Below, piece after piece: positions 19,901 through 29,806 of a stretch of DNA of 33,225 bases. The translations under genes and the position numbers were made by a program. Every line of letters starts with the position of its first letter. Positions within the stretch are counted from its first letter, which is position 1. The notes under the pieces are model-generated. The model saw only the letters and a program-made list of their open reading frames with translations. It searched no databases and was not told where the DNA came from. Origin of the DNA: Amoebophrya sp. A120 (lineage: Eukaryota; Sar; Dinophyceae; Syndiniales; Amoebophryaceae); assembly GCA_905178155.1 (NCBI GenBank), contig CAJINV010000002.1, forward strand, positions 1,571,738 to 1,604,962. The letters are read 5' to 3'.

Positions 19901-22900
19901 TACTTCTAGACTATCGTTCAATTCCATCTCGTCGTTGTCCATTTCCGGGGAATATGAATTGCAAATATGTCTGCTTCTGGAAACTTGCAATGCTAAAAGT
20001 GAATGATAGACGCACTGCAGCACGCAGCTATGCATGACAAATTTTTTTGCTGCCATGTCTTACGTATTCCGCATGGCAAACTGCGTGCTTGCATGACAGG
20101 CAAGAGGACCTTTTCGCGCCTATGCAACACAGATTCTCGAGTCATGCCAGAAAAGCATGACAAACTTGCATTCTGCCAGACCCAGACACTTTTACATTTG
20201 ATAGAGAATCATGGTGCTGTCCTCGTCGGGCATGCGGTGGAAACAGGTTCAAATCATCGGCTTCATCCACTTTATTCCCATCCTCTTTTTCATCATCTTC
20301 GCTAAACCCTAAGTCCTGCGGCGAAAAACTGTTGCTGATTTTGAAGCGGTCTGGAGATTTTTTCTTCTTACTATTGTTCTCGCCGGTTGTGCGGTGCGGC
20401 AGAAAGAACTTGGAGTTGGAAGATGAATTAGTACTGCTTTTGCTAGTGCTGTTGTCCTCTTTCGTGTACGAAGGATCCGGTTTGCTGGCACCGCTGCTAC
20501 CTCCTTTGTTGTTCATCGTCATGCTCACTACACTGTCCTCACCAAGAAAAACGTCCTCCACAAGATCATCGTCGTCAAAATCGTTTGCGATGATAGCCGC
20601 TGCACCACCGCCGTTTATTGTTCCGGCAGAGGCACTATGCGGAACATCGGCGTTCATTTTCTCCTCTCCTGGATCCGCAAGACAGCCCCGGCGCATCCGC
20701 AATTTTACCGAATTGTTTTCCGAGTCATCGTGCTCTGGATTATTTGGAGACGCCTTCACACTGTTCACCCCAGATACTTCGGAGACAGACACGGTCGAGA
20801 AATTATCCTTGAACGTGTCCGCCTCCTCCCTGGATAAAAACCGATTTTCTCCCAACTCCTGCGGCTGCGCACGGGGGAAAGAAGAGGAAACCGCTGCGGC
20901 TGCAGCTCCTCGAGTCGTGTAAGAGCCCCCTTGTTGTCCACCAGCTGCGGGTATCAACTGCAAAAATGCCTGGGTCTGGAAGAATGCGCGACTTGTCATG
21001 CAGCTTTTCCATGACCCATGAGGTCTGGAATGCACAGACACCTAGCATGACAGGTTCTGTGCGATCTCTCTCATGCCTATCCTGTCGATGAGAAACTCCC
21101 TCCCGACTTGGTCAAGACTGGACGACTTTTGGTAGTCATGCAACACAGATTTTTGCATGCTTCAGATTTAGCATGACAAGTTGCATTCTTCCAGACATCC
21201 AGGGATTTTTACATTTCATAGCGGTTCCCAACAAGGGTCCCTCGTTCGAAAACGACATGGTGCCGGATGCAGTGCAAATTGGAAGGATGCAACTTGTGAT
21301 GCTGCATTCGGATACTACAAAAATCTGTATTGCATCAACAGCAAAAGAGGTCCATTTTTTGCCACGCCGAGAGGGCATTTCTCATGCGGTATAGGCATCA
21401 GGAAGCCCTCTCAAAATCTGAGATGCTATGGCATGCATCACAGACATCAGGAGTCATGCAAAATGTGCATGGCAAACCTTGCATCCTTCCAGACGTCCAG
21501 GGACTTTTGCATTTGATATCCCCGCTGCGGCTCCCATTTTGCCGGAGATAGTTAACGGAGAGGACGTATCAAATGCAAAAGTGTCTGGGTCTGGCAGGAG
21601 ACTCATGCTGTTTTTGCATGACGCAGAAGGTCTGGCGTGGAAGCTCTAGCATCACAAGTTTCGAGAAGCTTCCGCAATGCCGAATCCGCATGACAAATGT
21701 CGCCCCATTTTTGTGACAGAAAGTGGGCAGCTTTTGCTACCTATGCATGACAGATTTTTCTGTGTTCTGAAATGCGCATCACAAGTTTGTCTTCTTCCAG
21801 ACCCAGCCATATTTGCAATCCATAGGACGTTTTCGCTTTCAATGGTGGACTGGATTCCCTCGGCCCGTGGCGGAACTTGTAGTTTTGATGTGCTGTCTGC
21901 TGGTTTTGATTAAAGCCGCTTATCCTCAGTAAAAACGTCCCCACACGCCCAGAGTCAAGTTGGAATCTCCGCAACACAAATTGAAAAGTCTTGGAAATCA
22001 CGCATGACAAGTTTCTCGCTGTATTGTAGTGCTGGTTATGACAAAGGCAGCCGCATGAGAAAGCCGTCCCCTTATCCTGTTTGCAGCATTGCAAATGCCA
22101 AAACACGATTGTAAATGTAATACCTCTCTTGGGGATGCGCATTACAAGTGTGCCTGTCATTGCAATTCTGCATGACAACTCTGGGCGGGTGGGGACGTTT
22201 TTACTCAGGATACCGCTGTTGCTTTCCTTGCTCGTGTTGGACAAAAATTGCTCCGCAACCGATGGTATGAAATGCAAAAATGTCTGGGTCTGGAAGATTG
22301 CCAGGTTTGTCATGCACAGGCTGCATAACCCATGATGCCTGTAATGCACGACCTAGCATCACAGATTTCGAAAGGGCCTTCTGATGCGTATTCCGCATGA
22401 GAAACGCCCACTCCGCGTAGCACAAACTAAACTCCTTTTGCTGGTCATGCAATACAGATTTTTTTTACCTTCCAAAGACAGCATCACAAGTTGCTTTGTT
22501 CCAGACCCAGACATTTTTGCATTTGATAGATGGAAGTTTTTCCTGGTCGAAAGAGGTAGAAAACGCATTCACGTTCTGGTGCGGAAATGCATTGCCATTG
22601 CCCCCACGACCACCTCCGGGCACAACAACTGTGTCCCCCATCGGCGATAACTTCTTCGTGGGATTGTACCCGTGCAGGTGCGCCTCCTGCAACACCTCCC
22701 CCGCAACTGGGGAGACGACTGAACAAGTCTGGTGCTGGCTGGTATTGCTGTAGTTCAGGAAGTTAGACGACTCATTCAGCATCTGCATCTGGTTGCTCAA
22801 GACGCTCGTACTGCTATGTACTACGTCGAATTTCGCCATGCCCGCAACAGCCGCCCCGGAAGTAGATGAGCTCAAATTATTGCTCCCGTATCCTATGTAA

Positions 22901-25900
22901 GAACGTCCCCACCCCATAGTCAAGATGAAGAGCCGGCTAGACAAATCCACAAGTTTTGGCTGTTTTGCATGACAAATTTGGACTCGTAGTGTAGTGCTGT
23001 TTGAGGTAGTTCAGCAGCATCACAGATCTAGTATATCATGCTGATTGGAGCATGACAAATTCCAGAACACGACTAGACAATGCTTCTCATGGGGCTCCGC
23101 ATGAGAAACATTTTCAGCATGCAGATTTGCATTACAACTCTGGGGTGGGGACGTTTTTGAATACGATATCCCGCTACTCTGCTTTAACTCCATGTGCTTC
23201 ACCAGATCGGACATATCCAATGCAAACATGTCTGGGTCTGGAAGACTGCAAGTTTGTCTTGCTTGGCTAGCATGACGCTTAAGTCTGTCATTCACGTTAC
23301 CCAAAAGCCACAGCTTTCTGACATGCAAAAACGCAGTTGTTTGTCATGCCGGATAGACAACACCCAGCAACTCAGAAATTTGTCATGCTCAGCGGTCATT
23401 TGTGGCGTCCTCATGATTTGTCGATCAGCATCACAGGTTTCCAGACACAGACATATTTGCAGTTGATACGACACTTGCTTCGACAGCGTTTCAATCTGCT
23501 CCTGCGCGGATTCGCAAATCTTCCGCATATCCTCGATTTCCGTCGATTTTGTGTTCAGGTTTTGACTCTTTTCCTGTTGCTGCTCTAACTGCTTGATCTT
23601 TGCGACGACTTTTTTCAAATCGTCCAACCGCTCCGTGTGCTGGAACTCGCTAAGAAGGGATTTTTGCGAATCCGTGACCTTCTGGTTGTTTGTTCCGGGA
23701 AGACCTACGAGCTGCTGATTGCTTTCCAGTTGCCACCTGAACTTATTTCCCGATGAATTGATGTTGTTCATCATCCCCAGTTCTTCGTGTTGTCCTACGT
23801 GCTGACCCGGTAGAAGTGCTTCTAGCTCTACTTCCTCTCCCTTGTCCTCTGTCAACGGGGAAAAGGGTCCTTGCAAAATGACCCCGTCGGCTTTCAGATG
23901 CTCCTCCGCTGTGGTGGTGGATTCTTTGGACGGGGCAGCATTTCCTTTTTGGAGTGTATTGTTCTTTTCACTTGCCAGAATTGTTCCAGCGGAAGGAGCA
24001 GCTCTTTGTTGCGTCACCGTGGTAGTAAGCTTCTCTTCTACTTCTTTCAAATTCGCGGTTAACGTATCCACGTCGTCCTCCAGCGTTGCGATTCTACCAC
24101 GAAGAACCGCGTCCCCTTCAGTTCTTTCAGTATCAAATTTCAGCGGAGATGAAGCTGCACCCCCGGCAGTGTTCAACAAAAACTCCCTGTTTTTAACCCT
24201 CGTTTCTACCTGCCCGATTTTTTCCTGCACGAGCTGCAAGTCCATCCGCAAATCCACACTCCTGTCATATAACGCGCTCAGCCGTTACGATCTCAAATGT
24301 TGCAATAGAATATAGAAATCTGTGACGCAAGAGCGCATGATCTAGCCAACCCTCATAGGATTGCGCATGACAAGTTCCAGAGCCAAACCCCACTACAATC
24401 TGGCGAAATTTGTATTGCAGAAAGTGGAACGCTATGCGAGTCTGTCGTGCTCATCATGCAAGACAAATCTCAGACTCTATTGTAACGTTTGACATTGTAA
24501 CACCTGAGCGGGTTATATGTCGTTCGCCTTCTGCGACACTTGCTCCGCTTTCTCGGCCTGCTCCGCGGCGGATTCGGAGCGAGCGTATCAAATGCAAATG
24601 TGCCTGGGTCTGGAAGGATGCAAGATTTTTTGTCATGCACATTTCGCATGACTCCTGACGTCTGTGATGCATGCCCTAGCATCACAGATTTTGTGAGGTC
24701 TCCCTGATGCCTATACCGCATGAGAAAGGCCCTCTCGCCGTCGCCGTGGCGAAAACTAGACCTATTTGATGCTATAAATGCAATACAGATTTTCGTAGTA
24801 TCCAAATGCAGCATCACAAGTTACATCCTTCCCGACCCAGACACGATTGCAATGCATAGACCGGTTAAACGGGCGATTTCGGTGGACAATTGCTCCATTC
24901 GAGCTGTTATGCATTGCAAATAACGTCTTGTCTGGAAAACTTGAACCTGTATTGCTTCGCTTGCATCTTCCCTGTAGAATCTGTCCTGCATGACTGACAA
25001 AAGGAGCGCGACATCTTTGTTCGTACAAAAACGCAGTTTGTAATGCGCATTGCGAAAAAGGAGAAAGCGTCTGAAAAATTTGTCATGGTAGGCCGCTGCA
25101 CTCGAGAGGATGCTCAGTCATTACGATCCAGCATCACAAGTTTCTAGACCCAGATAAATTTGCATTTGATAGCTGTAGATTCCGCTTCTAAAAGATTTTC
25201 CAACGCCTGGAGTTCCTCCTGTAGCTTTTCCTCCGTCACGGTGTTTATTTCTGTTGCAGCTTGTTTCACTTGATTGAACTGTACCACCGTATCAAAAGGA
25301 AGAATCCCCCCTCCCCATATCGAAAACGAAATTTGTGATGCTGTATTTGAGTACACAAATCGATTCGTATTGCTAGAAGGCCAAGAGCCGCAGCTGTGGC
25401 CTGTTTTGCAGGTAATTTGTCATGCTGTTCCATACTTCCAGCTGCCTCCTGTCATGCTGAAAGTGCGAAGAATTCCCACACCGCCCTGCACTACAGTCCG
25501 CAACCTTTTGTTCCCTTCTAGCATGACAAAGCTGATCTGTGTCCACAAATATGCATCACAGATTTCGGTTTTGACATGGGGAGGGGGGATTTTTCTTTTC
25601 GATACACCGCCTCTGCGATTTTCGCGGTACACCCCTCGATGACCGTCGTTATGGAAGTGTCAGAATCGAAATTGAGAAAATCGAAAAACTTGTGATGTAA
25701 AAAATCGATACCAGTTGGAGCCTCAGCTTGTACGTGGCGCATGACAAATTTCGGGAGCACCCAAATTCAGTCTGTCATGCTTTTTGGGCAAAGAAGGCTG
25801 CTCCTGTCGTGCTACTCTGGCAGCACATTGTATACCCATAAACACGCTTACAATCGGCATCGTTTGCCTGTTCCCCACTACAGGCCTTACGTGCCCTACA

Positions 25901-28900
25901 TTTTACGCATCACAAATTTTTCGATTTTGTCGATTTCAAACCTGACGCTTCCATAGTCGTTTCTATCTCCGTAAACTTCGCGTCGACCGCCTCGCCGAAC
26001 TGGTCGGTTTCTTGCTTTAAAGAAGAAATTTCCTTTTTGACAGCATCGGCATTGTCCTGGACCTCCATAATATCCGCTTTGATTTTGTCCATCTCCAACG
26101 CAAGGGTCGTCCCCTTCTCCGCCTTCAACTTTGCTTCCTTCACTAAAGCCTCCAACACGTCCATTTTATCCGGTAAGATCGCCAATTTCGTGTACAGCTG
26201 CGGTGAGATTTTGCTCGAATTCTGCTTTTCCTTTTCCTGCGCTTCCGCCCACTGCTTCACGGTTAAACCCAATTCGTTCAGGTTTTTTTGGAACTGCTCT
26301 TTCAGGGAGGCGACTTCGGTTTGAACTTCTGAAAACTTCTTCATTTCCTGCTCTTGGTCAGCTTGTTGTGCTAGTGCGGTTTTACTTGCGTTCTGCACCG
26401 CAACTGCCTCCGCTTTTGCTGTCCTATCCGCGTCGATTTCTTTTTTCACCGTGTTGATTTGCGAGAAAACGTTTTCCTCCAAATCACTCACCGCGGTTTT
26501 GATTGCGGTTTTCAACTTCTCACTCACCACCCTGTCAATCCGCGCAAGCGTCGCTTGCTCCGTTTCCGTCCCGAGTTTTTCCAAGTCTTCGTTCAATTCT
26601 TTCACCGTGTCGGTTAAGTCCCACAGTTTCGCGGATAATTTCGAAACCTCGTCTTCTTGCTTCGTGGTGACATCCATTTCCGCTTCCATCAGCGCAAATT
26701 GCTTTTGCAGGGTCTGGAGTGAGAATTTATGGACTTGGAATTGCATCGTGATTTGTGCATGACAAAACTTGACTACCATAAAGGACTATGCATGCATGAC
26801 AAAAAGCAAAAAACGACTGTACCTCCCCTTGATGCGAGACTTCCTGCCTCAATTTTTTCTCCACATTCCCGACCAAGACCTGCACATCCTCCACCTTCTG
26901 TGGCATTTTCGCGAACCCCTCAATGCGGTTCGATAAAGTCTGCAACTCCGCTTCCACCGCTTCCAATCGCCAGCTGTTATTACTCCCGTTCGCTTCACTC
27001 GGAACCCCACCAGTTTTCGTTGTTACCGGCGACGCGAGCTGCGGCCCGCAGGAATTTTCATCGTTCATCATTTTGTCGGTCAAATGCCAATCTTCCAAGG
27101 ATTTCAACTTGTTGCTCATGGAAAATTTACTATTCATTTTCTCCTGCATTTCCGCCTCTTGATTCGCGAGTTTCTTCTGGATGTATCCTGTGCAAAAGTA
27201 TCGCACTCGTAGTAATTGCAGTCATGCATTACAAATTTTCTTCTTAATGTAAATCCGCATGACAAATTTTATTTCTCATGCTGGCAAAATTTGTAATGCA
27301 TTTATACGAGTACGATATATTTGCAATGCATAGGATGTCTAATGCCGCAATTTCCAATTCCCGCATCTTCTTATCAAAAGGAAAAATCCCCCCTCCCCGT
27401 ATCAAAACGAAATTTCTGATGCTGGATCCGGATACACAAATCGCGCTTGCCTTGCAGCAGAGGACTGCAGGCATATGCCAAGCCTGAGGCGAGAGGTTTT
27501 GACGTAGGTGCCTAGCATGCCAAACGCCCATGCTGTAGGCCCAACAGCATTACAAACCGCCTACATAGTGCAGCGGACTCTCTAGATTTGCCTTCTTGCA
27601 AGACAAACAGGATTTGTGGTCACAAATCTGCATCACAAATTTTCAGGCGCATGCGTGTTCAATATGGGGAGGGGAGATTTTTCCTTACGATACTTCTTCT
27701 CGTACGTTTGGAACTGCTTTTCCACTTCCAGCTGAATTAATTTCGACACTTGATCGGCGTCGAGGGGTAGTTGCTGCTGTTGTTGCTGCTGCTGCTGTTG
27801 CGATGAAACCGTCGCGGTAATTTGCTCCTGCTTTAGTGAAATGTTCGCAAATTTCTCTTCGAATAATTTCTCCATTTGTAACACCTTGTTGTTCTGCTGT
27901 AAAAAATTCCGCTTCCACTCGGAGGACAAATCCATCTTCTCTAATTTCTGCTTTTGCTCTAAGTTCGCGGTTTCCTGGGCCACGAGCGTTTTGCAGAAAT
28001 CGAGGACTTTCTCGTTCATATTTGAGGCGGAACTTCCGGCGTTCAGGTTGTTTCCAGCGATCTGTTGTTCCCACAATTTTTCGTCTAACTCCTATTACAA
28101 TGAAAAATGCCCCCACCCCCAGCTTGGCAGCATTTGTATTGCAAACCTTTCCAACAGAAACATTCCCCGTCTTGCATGCATCAGCATCACAGATTTTCCA
28201 TGCTGAATAGGTCAAATCTGTGTTGCGAAGTAGCCCAACAGCAGCCGGATCTGTTATGCACAAGGCACCTTGCGCACCCAGCTTCTGCATCAGAAGCGCT
28301 CGCATAATCCTTTCATGCATAGATAAAAAGCTCTTCATTTGAAAACCTTATGCATGACAAACTTCTGCAAATTCCGGGGTGGGGGCATTTTTCATCGTAA
28401 TAACTCCCTCACTTTCTTCTGCAGCTGCTGGATCACGTTGTGCTCGGATTGTGTCATGCTCGGAGTCTATGCAGAAAAAAAACTGTGTAAGTGTAACTTT
28501 GTAATGCAGAACATGCAACAGAGTTACGCCTGTCATGCCAAACAACCATGAAGTCCTCTCTTCATGTGTGTTTTCCCTTACAAACCACGCATGACAGGTT
28601 TTCGCTGTCATGTAGAGCGAATTTGTGATGCTGTCAGCCAAGGAAACTTACACTAACACAGTTTTTTTCTTGTATAGAGTCCCGCCCGCATGATGGCTAC
28701 TAAATCCGGACACATTGTTTCCTGTTGCACTACCCCCTCCTCCTCCTCCTCCGTTGGACACTATCTGCAGGATTTTCTGCTCCAATTTCCCCTCCAATAA
28801 CCCAACCGCCCGCTCGATCTCCCGTCTATCGAGTTCCACCTGCTTCTGCAGACTCGCGATCATGGAGATCGATCGTTGATTTACCAAATCGATCTGCTTC

Positions 28901-29136
28901 TGCAACGTCGCCTGCTGCACCGCCTCGGAATAGGTCGGGTAAATCGAGGTGCCGCCCGTGACAGCAGTAGAACCGCCCACACCAGATGGTACTAGCTGAA
29001 ACCCGCCCTGTTGTATCGTGCGGTTGTGCATGACAGAGTCGCGGTGGTTTTCCCGGTTGCTAAAATTATCCATCTGGCGGTCGCCCTCGCGGAGGATGGA
29101 CGCAATGTGCGCCACCGATGCGTTCACGTGGTCCAT
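16934..29136 (-). CDS. 26-exon gene for a 1,950-aa coiled-coil and acidic low-complexity protein
   Basis: Exons from 5' to 3' (duplication kept upstream): 28677-29136, 28403-28462, 27693-28087, 27333-27366, 26823-27178, 25935-26713, 25605-25665, 25172-25284, 24859-24902, 24518-24580, 23469-24262, 23169-23208, 22529-22883, 22213-22260, 21825-21915, 21519-21561, 21221-21260, 20204-20946, 19903-19947, 18887-19636, 18544-18622, 18114-18246, 17821-17857, 17525-17666, 17232-17366, 16934-16946. They sum to 5,853 nt = 1,951 codons, ATG to TGA, with no internal stop; a TGA precedes the ATG in frame. Of 25 introns, 24 are introners and one is GT-AG. Residues ~70-125 and most of ~175-1050 are heptad-rich coiled coil (LQKQIDLVNQ, KTAVSDLEENVFSQINTVKK), broken by a Gly run (~130) and a Gln run (~270). 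From ~1055 to the end the protein is Ser/Asn/Asp-rich and probably disordered, with NEFFDDDDDP and FDDDDLVEDV clusters and the acidic tail SPGGDYEDDFEDDE. Such composition suggests a scaffold or cytoskeletal/centrosomal role, but no family is recognised and I assign none. Confidence 0.8.
16952..17231. mobile_element. Introner, family C
   Basis: 280 bp between exact duplications ATCAA (16947-16951, 17232-17236). It interrupts the last two sense codons before the stop of the large gene. Roughly nine in ten bases match the C element at 22889-23168, which has the same length and orientation. Confidence 0.9.
17372..17524. mobile_element. Introner, family B
   Basis: 153 bp; exact duplications GTGGA (17367-17371, 17525-17529). 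TIR TATCCTGTGCAAAAGTATCG with TACTCGTA next to it; the complementary end is TAGTACGATACTTTTGCA, then GTGCATA. Confidence 0.9.
17672..17820. mobile_element. Introner, family B
   Basis: 149 bp; exact duplications AATCA (17667-17671, 17821-17825). Both ends carry CAAAAGTATCGTACTCGTA or its complement. Confidence 0.9.
17863..18113. mobile_element. Introner, family A
   Basis: 251 bp; duplications ACTAC / ACGAC (one mismatch). Ends TATGAAATGCAAAAATGTCT / ...ACATTTTTGCATTTGATA. Same interior and orientation as 19953-20203 (shared AAAAGTGAATGATAGACGC). Confidence 0.9.
18252..18543. mobile_element. Introner, family C
   Basis: 292 bp; exact duplications TCATC (18247-18251, 18544-18548). Ends TATCCTGATTAAACACGTCC / ...GGGGATGTTTTTACAAAGGATA. 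Confidence 0.9.
18628..18886. mobile_element. Introner, family A
   Basis: 259 bp; duplications GCGAA / GCGAC (one mismatch). Ends TATGCATGGCAAATATGTCT / ...CATATTTGCAGTTGATA. Confidence 0.9.
19642..19902. mobile_element. Introner, family A
   Basis: 261 bp; exact duplications CTTCT (19637-19641, 19903-19907). Ends TATCAAATGCAAAAATGTCT / ...CATTTTTGCAATTGATA. Confidence 0.92.
19953..20203. mobile_element. Introner, family A
   Basis: 251 bp; duplications GGGAA / GAGAA (one mismatch). Interior nearly the same as 17863-18113. The 45-nt exon between this element and 19642 is one of the smallest in the gene. Confidence 0.9.
20952..21220. mobile_element. Introner, family A
   Basis: 269 bp; duplications GCGGG / GCGGT (one mismatch). 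Left end TATCAACTGCAAAAATGCCT; right end CATCCAGGGATTTTTACATT, then TCATA. Confidence 0.88.
21266..21518. mobile_element. Introner, family A, degraded left terminus
   Basis: About 253 bp. Right end GGACTTTTGCATTTGATA is intact; the left end (GATGCAGTGCAAATTGGAAG) lacks the CTGGGTCT block. The duplication is weak (TGCCG / TCCCC). The interior is the reverse complement of that at 24586-24858. Confidence 0.75.
21567..21824. mobile_element. Introner, family A
   Basis: 258 bp; exact duplications GGACG (21562-21566, 21825-21829). Ends TATCAAATGCAAAAGTGTCT / ...CATATTTGCAATCCATA. Only 43 nt of exon separate it from 21266-21518. Confidence 0.92.
21921..22212. mobile_element. Introner, family C
   Basis: 292 bp; exact duplications CCGCT (21916-21920, 22213-22217). 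Ends TATCCTCAGTAAAAACGTCC / ...GGACGTTTTTACTCAGGATA. Confidence 0.92.
22266..22528. mobile_element. Introner, family A
   Basis: 263 bp; exact duplications GATGG (22261-22265, 22529-22533). Ends TATGAAATGCAAAAATGTCT / ...CATTTTTGCATTTGATA. With this duplication the only possible exact-excision intron ends on the minus strand are CC-TA, CA-AC, AT-CC, TC-CA, CT-AT and TA-TC. Confidence 0.92.
22889..23168. mobile_element. Introner, family C
   Basis: 280 bp; exact duplications TCCCG (22884-22888, 23169-23173). Ends TATCCTATGTAAGAACGTCC / ...GGGACGTTTTTGAATACGATA. Close relative of 16952-17231. Confidence 0.92.
23214..23468. mobile_element. Introner, family A
   Basis: 255 bp; duplications GGACA / CGACA (one mismatch). 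Ends TATCCAATGCAAACATGTCT / ...CATATTTGCAGTTGATA. Confidence 0.9.
24268..24517. mobile_element. Introner, family H
   Basis: 250 bp; duplications TGTCA / TGTCG (one mismatch). Imperfect TIR of over 40 bp: TATAACGCGCTCAGCCGTTA at the left, TATAACCCGCTCAGGTGTTA as the complement of the right. The only copy in the window. Without its removal the host frame would stop at the TAA inside the terminus. Confidence 0.8.
24586..24858. mobile_element. Introner, family A, inverted relative to 21266
   Basis: 273 bp; duplications GAGCG / GACCG (one mismatch). Its reverse complement aligns along its whole length with 21266-21518 (for example CTTGTGATGCTGCATT and CATGCGGTATAGGCATCAGG). Confidence 0.88.
24908..25171. 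mobile_element. Introner, family A
   Basis: 264 bp; exact duplications GCTGT (24903-24907, 25172-25176). Left end TATGCATTGCAAATAACG is diverged; right end CCCAGATAAATTTGCATT, then TGATA. Confidence 0.88.
25290..25604. mobile_element. Introner, family D
   Basis: 315 bp; exact duplications CACCG (25285-25289, 25605-25609). Ends TATCAAAAGGAAGAATCCC / ...GGGATTTTTCTTTTCGATA. Confidence 0.92.
25671..25934. mobile_element. Introner, family G, without TATC/GATA ends
   Basis: 264 bp. TIR ATTGAGAAAATCGAAAAACT at the left against ATCGACAAAATCGAAAAATT (complement of the right), both followed by TGTGATG. The duplication is weak (TCGAA / TTCAA). Removing the element plus 5 bp joins the flanking exons in frame; reading through gives a stop. 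Confidence 0.7.
26714..26822 (-). other. GT-AG intron
   Basis: 109-bp intron, GGGGAG|GTACAG ... CACTCCAG|ACC on the minus strand, phase 0. No duplication or TIR. It carries GCATGACAAAA and GCATGACAAAAAG, the motif found in the introners. It is the only canonical intron of the 26-exon gene. Confidence 0.8.
27184..27332. mobile_element. Introner, family B
   Basis: 149 bp; exact duplications GGATG (27179-27183, 27333-27337). Ends TATCCTGTGCAAAAGTATCG / ...CGATATATTTGCAATGCATA. A 34-nt exon separates it from 27372. Confidence 0.92.
27372..27692. mobile_element. Introner, family D
   Basis: 321 bp; exact duplications CTTCT (27367-27371, 27693-27697). Ends TATCAAAAGGAAAAATCCC / ...GAGATTTTTCCTTACGATA. 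Same length and orientation as 13112-13432. Confidence 0.92.
28093..28402. mobile_element. Introner, family E
   Basis: 310 bp; exact duplications ACTCC (28088-28092, 28403-28407). Ends TATTACAATGAAAAATGCCC / ...GGGCATTTTTCATCGTAATA. Related to D through the GAAAAATGCCCCC core. Confidence 0.9.
28468..28676. mobile_element. Introner, family F
   Basis: 209 bp; exact duplications GAGTC (28463-28467, 28677-28681). Ends TATGCAGAAAAAAAACTGTG / ...CACAGTTTTTTTCTTGTATA, with GTAAGTGTAAC and TTACACTAAC subterminally. Confidence 0.92.
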
Positions 29137-29806
29137 TTTCTTGGTACTGTTGCGGTCGGTCTCAGTGGAAGGAGTTTTTACGTGGCCGCGGGGTGTAGAA
29201 CTACTTCATTATTCAGGCTGTAGAAACGTGCTTTTCACAGAAAGTTGTAGAAGAACATCCTTACTACGCATACAAAAAAAATGCAACTCAGGAGCACCTC
29301 CCCAGCACCTTTCACAGTTGCACGAACTCGCTTATTTCTGCTTTCGCTCGTTCAGCCTACACGGAAGAGATGCACTCAGAGCGGTCATCGCCTCGGTATC
29401 ATGATGAGAAGCAAAAAGTCCCAACAGACGGCCCCGGACGGAACCCACCTACGGCAGGCACGCAAAAATGCGCCGCATTCTGCTTTTTTTTGTCTCGCAT
29501 TGTCGTTGGTATTGGTACAACTCCATCTTACAAATCTTGTCCAGCGCTGTTCTTGCTTTGTTCGTTGCTTTGTCAGTATTGAGTCCTAATCGCGTGTTGC
29601 ATTACGCTCTATTCTTGCCATTGAAACCTAAAACTAAAATCATTCACAGTGTATCATGTCCGTCGTGTTCTGATGTAAAATTTTGAAACTTCAAATGGGT
29701 GAGAGGCGAAAAAATTTTGTACAAGTGGTTGTAAAACAACTTTCAAGAAACGCATAGTGGTTTTCGATACAAAATGCGTACTGCATCAGAAAAGCGTAAA
29801 AAAACG
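29137..29806. other. Intergenic region between two co-directional genes
   Basis: About 670 bp between the stop of the upstream coiled-coil gene (29807) and the ATG of the 26-exon gene (29136). It must hold the 3' end of one and the promoter/5' leader of the other. I see no repeat, introner terminus or convincing coding frame. Confidence 0.5.

Noticed and set aside
18846-21048. Tails of coding frames such as NMSGSG or YQLQICL running into introner ends
   Set aside because: These residues are translations of the family A terminus and recur after unrelated exons, so they mark exon ends, not protein sequence.
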